From: an uncultured Pseudorhodoferax sp.
Lineage (GTDB): Bacteria; Pseudomonadota; Gammaproteobacteria; Burkholderiales; Burkholderiaceae
NCBI GenBank assembly: GCA_913776795.1
Contig: CAJYRH010000400.1
Location: forward strand, 1 to 8,368
Direction: 5' to 3'
Length of the DNA: 8,368 nt
Part shown: positions 1 through 5,394 of the stretch, one piece after another
Numbering within the stretch: the first letter of the stretch is position 1
How the letters are laid out: each line of letters begins with the position of its first letter
The notes under the pieces: generated by a model
What the model was told of the DNA's origin: nothing
Seen by the model: the letters and a program-made list of their open reading frames with translations, nothing else
Database searches by the model: none
Position numbers and translations under genes: made by a program

Positions 1-203
1 GCCACCGAGATGCCGCGCTGCTTTTCGATCTCCATCCAGTCGGAGGTGGCATGGCGGCTGGCCTTGCGGGCCTTCACCGACCCGGCGATCTGGATTGCGC
101 CGGAGAACAGCAGCAGCTTTTCGGTCAGCGTCGTTTTGCCCGCGTCGGGGTGGGAAATGATGGCGAAGGTGCGGCGACGCCGGGTTTCGGAGGCGAAGGA
201 CAA
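1..203 (-). CDS. prfC: Peptide chain release factor 3 (RF3), N-terminal part, cut by the window edge
   Basis: RF3 is a cytosolic translational GTPase that recycles RF1/RF2 from the ribosome after termination. Only the first 67 codons are inside the window; the rest lies beyond position 1. The residues match the RF3 N-terminus closely: a basic run [11 protein letters not shown], then the P-loop HPDAGKTT (residues 18-25), an LLLFSGAIQ stretch, and EKQRGIS leading into switch I. The GTPase family is clear from these. I place the start at a TTG codon (203-201), giving M-S-F-A-S-E-T-R, because it sits just ahead of the conserved block and has GGAA about 8 nt upstream. The only nearby upstream ATG (near 260) is out of frame. 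The 75-bp gap to the DUF1161 gene on the same strand would have to hold its promoter unless the two are cotranscribed. Confidence 0.93.
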   Translation of the reverse strand, partial: MSFASETRRRRTFAIISHPDAGKTTLTEKLLLFSGAIQIAGSVKARKASRHATSDWMEIEKQRGISV

Positions 204-278
204 AGCGCGGTTCCAGGTGAGGGGGCGGCGCGGCGGGGCGCGCGGCCGGGAAAACCGCCATTTTCGGGCAAACCCGGA

Positions 279-587
279 TCAGCGCGGGCAGCGGCCGTCG
301 ACGGGCGTGGAACCGTCGCGGCATTCGGTCAGGATGGGCGCGCTGCTGCGGGGCGCAGCGTCGCCCTGGAGATAGACGATCTTCCTGCTGCCCATGGCGC
401 AGCTGCCGACCACCCGGCCTGGCGCGTTCTGCGCCGCGTCCACCACGGTGACCACGGGGTTGGCGATGCCGCCCGCGCGGATGCGCGCCTCGATGGCGCC
501 GCGGATGGCTTCACAGTTGTCGGTGGCGTGGGCGCTGCCCAGGGTGGCGGCCAGCAGGCAAAGCAGGGGGATCGGCCGGGCGTTCAT
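279..587 (-). CDS. Small secreted DUF1161-family protein
   Basis: A 102-residue protein with a clean Sec signal peptide: MNAR, a hydrophobic core (LLCLLAATLG), and a likely cut after AHA at residue 21. The mature part is about 81 residues. It carries the pattern of DUF1161: NCEAIRGAIEARIRAGG, then VTVVDA, then GRVVGSC, then RKIVYL. The four mature cysteines (25, 63, 89, 100) could form two disulfides, as expected in the periplasm. No biochemical function is established for the family that I can name. The ATG at 587-585 is chosen because it gives the signal peptide; the open frame continues upstream but only through sequence antisense to the neighbouring lipoprotein gene. No strong Shine-Dalgarno is visible. 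It lies upstream of prfC on the same strand and starts back-to-back with the MliC-like gene. Confidence 0.82.
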   Translation of the reverse strand: MNARPIPLLCLLAATLGSAHATDNCEAIRGAIEARIRAGGIANPVVTVVDAAQNAPGRVVGSCAMGSRKIVYLQGDAAPRSSAPILTECRDGSTPVDGRCPR

Positions 588-620
588 CGGAGCGAGTGTC
601 GCAGCTGCAAGAATGCCCCG
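588..620. promoter_or_regulatory. 33-bp divergent spacer between the DUF1161 and MliC-like genes
   Basis: Two envelope protein genes start back-to-back with only 33 bp between their chosen start codons. There is no room for two separate standard promoters, and I see no convincing -35/-10 pair inside it. The promoters must overlap each other or lie within the opposing coding regions, or one of the starts is really further downstream. The signal peptide and the lipobox both argue for the starts as given. Confidence 0.4.
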
Positions 621-941
621 GTGACAAAAGTTCCGACGCTGCGTGCGGGGGCCTTGCCCTGGATGCTGGCCGCGGTCGCGGCCTGCACACCGGTGCGTGC
701 GCCCGTGGTGGCCTACACCTGCGAGGGTGGCGTGCGGCTGGAGGTGCGCTTCGAGCGCGACCATGCCCTGGTGGTCCTGCCGGGCGGCGGCGAGGCCCGG
801 CTGCCGCAGCAGATCAGCGGATCGGGCTTCTGGTATGCGGGCGCCGGCCACCAGCTGCGCGGCAAGGGCGGTGCCCTGCAGTGGACCGTGGGCGAGGCGG
901 CTCCGTTGGCCTGCCTGGTGGTCGGTCCCCGGGGCCCCTGA
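621..941 (+). CDS. Lipoprotein of the MliC family (putative C-type lysozyme inhibitor)
   Basis: A 106-residue predicted lipoprotein. Starting at the GTG at 621 gives a short basic N-terminus, a hydrophobic stretch, and a lipobox VAAC with the lipidated Cys at residue 22. Later starts would lose this, which decides the start. The mature part matches the MliC domain: YTCEGG (Cys34), a beta-rich core, SGSGFWY (66-72), GKGG (81-84), and a closing Cys (98) that should pair with Cys34. Ser68 and Lys82 are 14 residues apart, the same spacing as the lysozyme-blocking Ser and Lys known from Pseudomonas MliC. I infer it inhibits C-type lysozyme at the envelope. The ribosome-binding site is poor. Its stop codon directly abuts that of the convergent IclR gene. 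Confidence 0.8.
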   Translation: MTKVPTLRAGALPWMLAAVAACTPVRAPVVAYTCEGGVRLEVRFERDHALVVLPGGGEARLPQQISGSGFWYAGAGHQLRGKGGALQWTVGEAAPLACLVVGPRGP

Positions 942-1727
942 TCAGATCAGGTTGCGCATGGCCTGCGCGGTCTCGCGCAGCAGGGGCAGAACGCGCGCGA
1001 CCGCATCGTCGCTGCTCTCGTGGCCCATGGGCATGGTGATGTTGAGCGCGCCCACGACGGCGCCATTGCGGTCGCGCAGCGGCACGGCGACGCCGCGCGA
1101 GTTCAGGTCCAGCTGCTGCTCCGACAGCGACCAGTCCTGGGCCCGGATGCGCGCGAATTCCAACCGCAGCCGGTCCTTGCTGGCGATGGTGTGCGACGTG
1201 AAGACGCGCAATTCATGCGTCTGTAGCCAGTGTTCGACCTGGTCTTGCGGCCGCAGCGCCAGCATCAGCGTGCCTGACGCCGTGAGCTGCGCTGGCACCC
1301 GCGCTCCGAGCACGTAGCCGGTGTTCATGCTGCGGTTGGGGCCGTTGCGCGCGATGTAGACCACGTCGTCGCCGTCCAGAACGGCCAGGTAGGCGGTCTC
1401 GTGCGTGCCCATGGCCACGCGCTGCAGGAAGGGCTGGACCACCCGCGGCAGCCGCGCCGACTCCAGGTAGGACTGGCCCAGCCGCAGCACGCGCGGCGTG
1501 AGCCAGAACAGCTTGCCATCCCCGGCCACGTAGCCCAGGTGCTGCAGCGTGAGCAGGTAGCGCCGCGCCGCGGTGCGCGTCATGCCCGTGCGCTGGCCGA
1601 TCTCGCTGGCCGTCATGCGCGGGTGGGCGTCGTCGAATGCCTCGATCAGGTTGAGGCCACGGTCCAGGCCGGCGATCCAGTCGCGCCGCTGCAGGCCTGC
1701 CGGAACTTCGGCGGTGGAATCGTTCAT
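942..1727 (-). CDS. IclR-family regulator, PcaR/PcaU/PobR subfamily
   Basis: A 261-residue transcription factor of normal IclR length. The N-terminal winged helix-turn-helix (about residues 18-80) has the hallmarks of the beta-ketoadipate regulators: LDRGLNLIEAF, then MTASEIGQRTGMTRTAARRY as recognition region, then LGYV and LTPRVLRLGQSYL. Residues of about 85-258 form the IclR ligand domain, with LDGDDVVYIARN and a C-terminal LRETAQAM helix. Family members such as PcaR and PcaU sense aromatic-pathway intermediates and usually control a divergent operon and their own gene. That fits here: the gene is divergent from the transporter/dehydrogenase/lyase operon, and three PcaR-like boxes lie between them. 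The effector is unknown, so I do not assign pcaR. The ATG at 1727 is preceded by a GGGG run but no good Shine-Dalgarno. Confidence 0.9.
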   Translation of the reverse strand: MNDSTAEVPAGLQRRDWIAGLDRGLNLIEAFDDAHPRMTASEIGQRTGMTRTAARRYLLTLQHLGYVAGDGKLFWLTPRVLRLGQSYLESARLPRVVQPFLQRVAMGTHETAYLAVLDGDDVVYIARNGPNRSMNTGYVLGARVPAQLTASGTLMLALRPQDQVEHWLQTHELRVFTSHTIASKDRLRLEFARIRAQDWSLSEQQLDLNSRGVAVPLRDRNGAVVGALNITMPMGHESSDDAVARVLPLLRETAQAMRNLI

Positions 1728-1746
1728 CGGTGGAAACCCCTAATGC

Positions 1747-1761
1747 GTTCGATAAACGCGC
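1747..1761 (+). promoter_or_regulatory. Putative IclR/PcaR-type operator, box 1
   Basis: The 15-mer GTTCGATAAACGCGC differs at two positions from GTTCGATAATCGCAC, the PcaR box as I remember it from Pseudomonas putida. It lies 20 bp upstream of the iclR-type start codon, where it would sit in the regulator's own leader. It faces box 2, with centres 21 bp apart, about two helical turns. The internal sequence GCGTT-CGATA-AACGC is also a small perfect inverted repeat. Confidence 0.5.
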
Positions 1762-1767
1762 ATATGT

Positions 1768-1782
1768 GGTCGATTATCGAAC
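1768..1782 (-). promoter_or_regulatory. Putative IclR/PcaR-type operator, box 2, with possible iclR -10
   Basis: Read on the minus strand this is GTTCGATAATCGACC, identical to the remembered PcaR box over its first twelve bases. Read as a palindrome, TCGAT-T-ATCGA has perfect 5-bp arms and extends to 17 bp with one mismatched pair. Its outer bases with box 1 form a perfect 8-bp inverted repeat (GTTCGATA 1747-1754, TATCGAAC 1775-1782). On the minus strand the box contains GATAAT (1778-1773), a 5-of-6 match to a sigma-70 -10, with no good -35. If real, transcription would start near 1765 and binding here would block the regulator's own gene. Confidence 0.55.
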
Positions 1783-1851
1783 AAACGAGCGGGTTCGACA
1801 CTGTCCGATGTGCCAGCGTCGTCATTAGAGTCCAGCTGACCGCACCCGGTC

Positions 1852-1866
1852 GTGCGATTGTCGAAC
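1852..1866 (-). promoter_or_regulatory. Putative IclR/PcaR-type operator, box 3, ahead of the transporter operon
   Basis: Read on the minus strand this is GTTCGACAATCGCAC, one mismatch from the PcaR box as I remember it. It ends 30 bp before the transporter ATG. A weak promoter could overlap it (CTGACC at 1836-1841 with GATTGT at 1856-1861), but I would not rely on that. The position suits direct control of the divergent operon by the IclR-type protein. A partial half-site, GTTCGA, is also present at 1793-1798. Confidence 0.55.
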
Positions 1867-1882
1867 GACTTTTTGTTCCACC

Positions 1883-1887
1883 AGGAG
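1883..1887 (+). promoter_or_regulatory. Shine-Dalgarno for the MHS transporter
   Basis: AGGAG lies 9 nt before the ATG at 1897. This supports that ATG over the in-frame GTG at 1852, which would add 15 residues unlike the family and lies inside operator box 3. Confidence 0.8.
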
Positions 1888-1896
1888 ACATTGCCC

Positions 1897-3300
1897 ATGA
1901 GCACCGCAACCGCTGCGCACGAGCCGCAGGGCCGGCACCAATCCAGGAAGGCTGCAGCGAGCGGCTGGATCGGGTCCGCGCTGGAGTACTACGACTTTTT
2001 CATCTACGCCACCGCCGCGGCGCTGGTCTTTCCGCAGATCTTCTTCCCCAAAGGCGATCCCGGCATCGCCATCATCGCCTCGCTGGCCACCTATGGGGTG
2101 GGCTACGTGGCGCGCCCCCTCGGTGCCTTCGTGCTGGGCCACATCGGTGACACGCACGGCCGGAAGAAGGTGCTGGTCTGGTGCATGTTCCTGATGGGCT
2201 TTTCGACCATCGCCGTCGGGCTCTTGCCGACCTACGAACAGATCGGCCTGTGGGCGCCGTTCCTGCTGGTGGTCTGCCGCCTGATCCAGGGCTTCGCCGT
2301 GGCCGGCGAGATCTCGGGCGCCAGCTCGATGATCCTGGAGCACGCACCCTTCGGCCGCCGCGGCTTCTTCGCCAGCTTCACGCTGCAGGGCGTGCAGGCC
2401 GGCCAGATCCTGGCCGCTGCCGTATTCCTGCCGCTGGCGCACTACATGCCCGAGGCCTCGTTCAACACCTGGGGCTGGCGCATCCCGTTCCTGCTGTCCT
2501 TCATCGTGATCGTGGCTGGCTGGATCATCCGCCGCGAGGTGGACGAGACGCCGGCCTTCACCGACAAGGCCGAGCAGAAGCAGCGTGCGCGCTCGCCCAT
2601 CGTCGACGCCTTCAAGTACAGCTGGCGCGACATGCTGCGCGTGGTGCTGATGGCGCTGATGAACCTCATCCCGGTGGTGGCCACCATCTTCGGCGCCGCC
2701 TATGCGGTCCAGCCGGCCTACGGCGTTAACTTCGCCAAGGACGTGTACCTGTGGATTCCCGTGATGGGCAACATCCTGGCGGTGCTCGTGATCCCCTTGG
2801 TCGGCAACCTGTCGGACAGGATCGGCCGCAAGCCGCCGCTGATCGTGGGCTCGCTGCTGGCCGGCCTGCTGGCCTTCGGCTACCTGTACGCCATCAGCAT
2901 CCACAACGTTACTTTGGCCATCGCCATGTCGCTGCTGATGTGGGGCGTGGTCTACCAGGGTTACAACGCTGTGTTTCCGAGCTTCTACCCCGAGCTGTTC
3001 CCCACCCGCACCCGGGTGTCGGCCATGGCGATCTCGCAGAACGTGGGCACGGCCATCACCGCCATGCTGCCGGCGCTGTTCACCGTCGTGGCCCCGCCCG
3101 GCGCGCAGAAAATCTGGCTGACGGTGGGCGCGATCGCCTTCGGCATCACCGTCATCGCGGCACTCGCCGCCGCCAGCGCCCGCGAGACCTACCGCATCCA
3201 CATGCAGGACCTGGGACAGCCCGACGCCGAGCCCGTGCCGCTGGCCGACTACCAGCGCCAGCGCGCAGCGGCCGTGGCACAGGGCCGCGCCAGCGCCTGA
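1897..3300 (+). CDS. MFS transporter, metabolite:H+ symporter (MHS) family
   Basis: A 467-residue inner-membrane proton symporter with about 12 hydrophobic segments, full length for the family. MHS landmarks: ALEYYDFFIY in TM1 (29-37, with Asp33), VARPLG (71-76), the loop 2-3 motif GHIGDTHGRKK (81-91), CRLIQGFAVAGEISGAS (127-143), and the second-half loop motif GNLSDRIGRKPP (about 300-311). Characterised relatives carry shikimate (ShiA), alpha-ketoglutarate, proline/betaine, citrate or aromatic acids. It is the first gene of an apparent operon with an AroE-like dehydrogenase and a PcaB-like lyase, so it probably imports their substrate, an aromatic or alicyclic carboxylic acid. The family is sure; the substrate is inferred only. 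It is divergent from the IclR-type regulator, with an operator-like box 30 bp upstream. Confidence 0.92.
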   Translation: MSTATAAHEPQGRHQSRKAAASGWIGSALEYYDFFIYATAAALVFPQIFFPKGDPGIAIIASLATYGVGYVARPLGAFVLGHIGDTHGRKKVLVWCMFLMGFSTIAVGLLPTYEQIGLWAPFLLVVCRLIQGFAVAGEISGASSMILEHAPFGRRGFFASFTLQGVQAGQILAAAVFLPLAHYMPEASFNTWGWRIPFLLSFIVIVAGWIIRREVDETPAFTDKAEQKQRARSPIVDAFKYSWRDMLRVVLMALMNLIPVVATIFGAAYAVQPAYGVNFAKDVYLWIPVMGNILAVLVIPLVGNLSDRIGRKPPLIVGSLLAGLLAFGYLYAISIHNVTLAIAMSLLMWGVVYQGYNAVFPSFYPELFPTRTRVSAMAISQNVGTAITAMLPALFTVVAPPGAQKIWLTVGAIAFGITVIAALAAASARETYRIHMQDLGQPDAEPVPLADYQRQRAAAVAQGRASA

Positions 3301-3350
3301 TGCATCGGACAATGGCCTACCCGTCCTCGAACGCACTCCACACACCATGA
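3300..3350 (+). CDS. Possible 16-codon coupling ORF bridging the transporter and the AroE-like gene
   Basis: A tiny reading frame begins with ATG inside the transporter's stop (TGATG, 3298-3302) and ends with TGA inside the AroE-like start (ATGA, 3347-3350). It would encode MHRTMAYPSSNALHTP, with a second in-frame ATG at 3312. The AroE-like gene has no visible Shine-Dalgarno, so ribosomes terminating here could restart on it. No homology is claimed and the peptide itself need not matter. It could be a chance result of 46 bp without an in-frame stop. Confidence 0.3.
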   Translation: MHRTMAYPSSNALHTP

Positions 3351-4180
3351 TCTCCGGCAAGACCACGCTGATCGCCCACCTGGGCTACCCCACGGCCACC
3401 TTCAAGGCGCCCATGATCTACAACCCCTGGTTCGAGCAGCAGGGCATCGATGCGGCGGTCGTGCCCATGGGTGTGCTGCCCGAGGACTACGCGGTTTCGC
3501 TGCGCCAGATCATGCGTTTCTCCAACCTGCGCGGCGCGCTGGTCACGATGCCGCACAAGGTCGTCACGTTGGACCTCGTGGACGAGGCCACGCCCACGGC
3601 GCGCATCGCCGGCGCCTGCAACGCCATCCTGAAGCGGCCAGACGGCAGTCTGCTGGGCGACATGTTCGACGGCGCCGGTTTCGTGCGCGGCGTGCAGCGC
3701 AAGGGCCGCAGCCTGGAAGGGGCGCGCGTGCTGGTCTCTGGCGCGGGCGGCGTGGGCTCGGCCATCGCGGCCTCCATCGCCCAGGCCGGCGCGGCCGAGC
3801 TGGCGCTGTTCGATGCGCGCGCCGAGTCGGCCGAGGGCCTGGCCGCGCGGCTGCGCCAGCACTACCCCAGCCTCATGGTGCACACGGGCAGCAAGGACCC
3901 GGCCGGCTTCGACATCGTCGTCAACGCCACGCCGCTGGGCATGCAGGGAGGCGATCCACTGCCCTTCGACATCGACCGCATCGCACCGACCGCATTCGTC
4001 GGCGAGGTCGTGATGAAGAGCGAGTACACGCCGCTGCTGCGCGCCGCGATGGACAAGGGCTGTGCCGTGCAGGTCGGCACCGACATGCTGTTCGAGCAGA
4101 TCCCGGCCTACCTGGAGTTCTTCGGCTTCGGCACCACCACGGCCGAGGCGCTGCGCGCGGTGGCCCGGCTGCAGTACTGA
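3347..4180 (+). CDS. AroE-like dehydrogenase (shikimate/quinate dehydrogenase fold), atypical substrate site
   Basis: A 277-residue protein of normal AroE length and order: substrate-binding domain (about 1-115) followed by a Rossmann domain. The catalytic framework is intact and correctly spaced: Lys71 in TMPHK, Asn92 in GACNAI, Asp108 in GDMFDGAGF (E. coli Lys65, Asn86, Asp102). The nucleotide motif GAGGVG (132-137), NATPLGM (193-199) and Gln251 (E. coli Gln244) are also there. The substrate side is unusual. The two serines of the usual SxS are Phe19 and Ala21 (TFKAP), and the usual DMxYxPxxTP motif reads EVVMKSEYTP, so the tyrosine is Met223. Asp156 ends beta-2 where NADP enzymes have NRT, suggesting NAD. 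I infer a catabolic oxidoreductase rather than the biosynthetic AroE; the substrate is unknown. No clear ribosome-binding site; 46 bp after the transporter. Confidence 0.85.
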   Translation: MISGKTTLIAHLGYPTATFKAPMIYNPWFEQQGIDAAVVPMGVLPEDYAVSLRQIMRFSNLRGALVTMPHKVVTLDLVDEATPTARIAGACNAILKRPDGSLLGDMFDGAGFVRGVQRKGRSLEGARVLVSGAGGVGSAIAASIAQAGAAELALFDARAESAEGLAARLRQHYPSLMVHTGSKDPAGFDIVVNATPLGMQGGDPLPFDIDRIAPTAFVGEVVMKSEYTPLLRAAMDKGCAVQVGTDMLFEQIPAYLEFFGFGTTTAEALRAVARLQY

Positions 4181-4191
4181 GTGCCGCGGCG

Positions 4192-5394
4192 ATGAGCCTC
4201 TTCGAGGGCTATCTCTCCACTCCCGAGGCCGTGGCCGCGTTCAGCGGCCAGGGCGTGGTGGCGGCGATGCTGCGCTTCGAGGCGGCGCTGGCCCAGGCCC
4301 AGGCCGACGAGGGCCTGATCCCGGCGGCGGCGGCACGTTCCATCGTGGGCAGCTGCCGGGTCGAGCTGTTCGACGTCGACAAGATCGTGCGCGACAGCGG
4401 CCGTGCGGGCAGCGTGGCGATCCCGCTCGTCAAGGCGCTGCGCGAGGCCGTGGGCCTGTTCAATGCCGATGCCGTGGCCTGGACGCACTTCGGCAGCAGC
4501 AGCCAGGACGTGATCGACACCGCGTTGGTCCTGGTCACGCGCGATGCGCTGGCGCTGGTCGACGCCGACCTGCAGCGCTGTACCGCCGCGCTGCTGGCAC
4601 TGGCGGAGCAGCATGCCGCGACGCCCATGCTGGCGCGCACGCTGATGCAGCCGGCCTCCGTCACGAGCCTGGGATTCAAGTGCGCAGACTGGGCTGCGCC
4701 GCTGGTGCGTGGCCGCCAGCGGCTGCAGCGGGCAGCTGCCCACGCGCTGCAGCTGCAGCTGGGTGGCGCCGTCGGCACGCTGGCGCAGATGTGCACGGAC
4801 CCAGCGCGCGCCGCGGCCGTGCGCGCCCGCGTGGCCGTGGCCCTGGGCCTGCGCGACGGTGGCAGTGCCTGGCATGCACAGCGCGACGAGTGGGTGGCGC
4901 TCGCCTGCGCGCTGGGTCTCGTGGCCGGCAGCGTGGGCAAGCTGGCGGCCGACCTGGCACTGCTGGGCCAGCACGAGGTCGGCGAACTCATGGAGCCGGC
5001 CGAGACCGGGCGCGGCATCTCCACCGTGATGCCGTACAAGCGCAATCCGGTGGCGTCCATGGTGGCTTTGTCGGCCGCCCAGCGCGTGCCGCAGCGTGTG
5101 GCGGCGCTGCTGGCCGGCATGGTGCAGGAGCACGAGCGCGCCCTCGGTGCCTGGCAGGCTGAACAGGCAGAGTGGTCCTCGCTGTGGATGGCCGCACTGG
5201 GCAGCCTGCGCGCACTGGCCACGGCCCTGCCGGGCCTGCGCGTGGACGCGGCGCGCATGCAGGCCAACATCGACAGCGCCTGCGCCGCACTGCCGGCAGA
5301 GACCGTTCGGGAGTGGTTCGCGCCGGCATTGGTGGGCGCGGCAGCCGCGCAGGCGCACGCGCGCGTGGCCGAACTCAGGCGCGCGGCTGGCTGA
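4192..5394 (+). CDS. PcaB-like lyase/cycloisomerase (fumarase/aspartase superfamily)
   Basis: A 400-residue, mainly helical, cytosolic enzyme resembling 3-carboxy-cis,cis-muconate cycloisomerase (PcaB) and adenylosuccinate lyase. Conserved blocks: THFGSSSQDVIDTA (98-111, with His99 and the Ser run), RTLMQPASVTSLGFK (about 148-162), LGGAVGTLA, and the signature loop GRGISTVMPYKRNP (273-286). PcaB proteins usually read GGSSTMPHKRNP there, so here Gly becomes Ile276, the second Ser becomes Thr278, and His becomes Tyr282; Lys283 and Asn285 remain. The superfamily carries out beta-elimination or the reverse addition on carboxylated substrates. It starts 11 bp after the AroE-like stop and is probably cotranscribed, with a poor ribosome-binding site. 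There is no pcaGH, pcaC or pcaD nearby, so I do not assign pcaB. Its last 20 bp overlap the convergent GGDEF-EAL gene. Confidence 0.85.
   Translation: MSLFEGYLSTPEAVAAFSGQGVVAAMLRFEAALAQAQADEGLIPAAAARSIVGSCRVELFDVDKIVRDSGRAGSVAIPLVKALREAVGLFNADAVAWTHFGSSSQDVIDTALVLVTRDALALVDADLQRCTAALLALAEQHAATPMLARTLMQPASVTSLGFKCADWAAPLVRGRQRLQRAAAHALQLQLGGAVGTLAQMCTDPARAAAVRARVAVALGLRDGGSAWHAQRDEWVALACALGLVAGSVGKLAADLALLGQHEVGELMEPAETGRGISTVMPYKRNPVASMVALSAAQRVPQRVAALLAGMVQEHERALGAWQAEQAEWSSLWMAALGSLRALATALPGLRVDAARMQANIDSACAALPAETVREWFAPALVGAAAAQAHARVAELRRAAG

Noticed and set aside
245..276. A possible terminator downstream of the DUF1161 gene (CCGGG and CCCGG arms, AAAA and TTTT segments).
   Set aside because: The stem has mismatches, the strict hairpin is only four or five bases, and no T-run follows on the minus strand.
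1852..1896. An in-frame GTG at 1852 as the transporter start.
   Set aside because: It adds 15 residues unlike the family, lies inside operator box 3, and has no ribosome-binding site, whereas the ATG at 1897 has AGGAG at a good distance.
1825..3366. A 513-codon open frame on the minus strand opposite the MHS transporter.
   Set aside because: The translation is rich in His, Gln, Arg, Gly and Ala with no domain pattern, as expected for antisense of a high-GC membrane protein gene. The plus-strand frame has motifs and a ribosome-binding site.
3347..4180. Calling the dehydrogenase gene the housekeeping aroE.
   Set aside because: The substrate serines and tyrosine are replaced and the gene sits in a regulated transporter operon; a separate biosynthetic aroE is expected elsewhere.
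4747..4761. A CTGCAG/CAGCTG repeat in the lyase gene.
   Set aside because: It encodes Leu-Gln-Leu-Gln in a helix and is explained by codon choice; no second copy or wider structure was seen.
4062..5162. A 366-codon plus-strand frame overlapping the AroE-like and lyase genes.
   Set aside because: Arg/Gly/Ala-rich with no recognisable motif; it is a frame-shifted shadow of the lyase.
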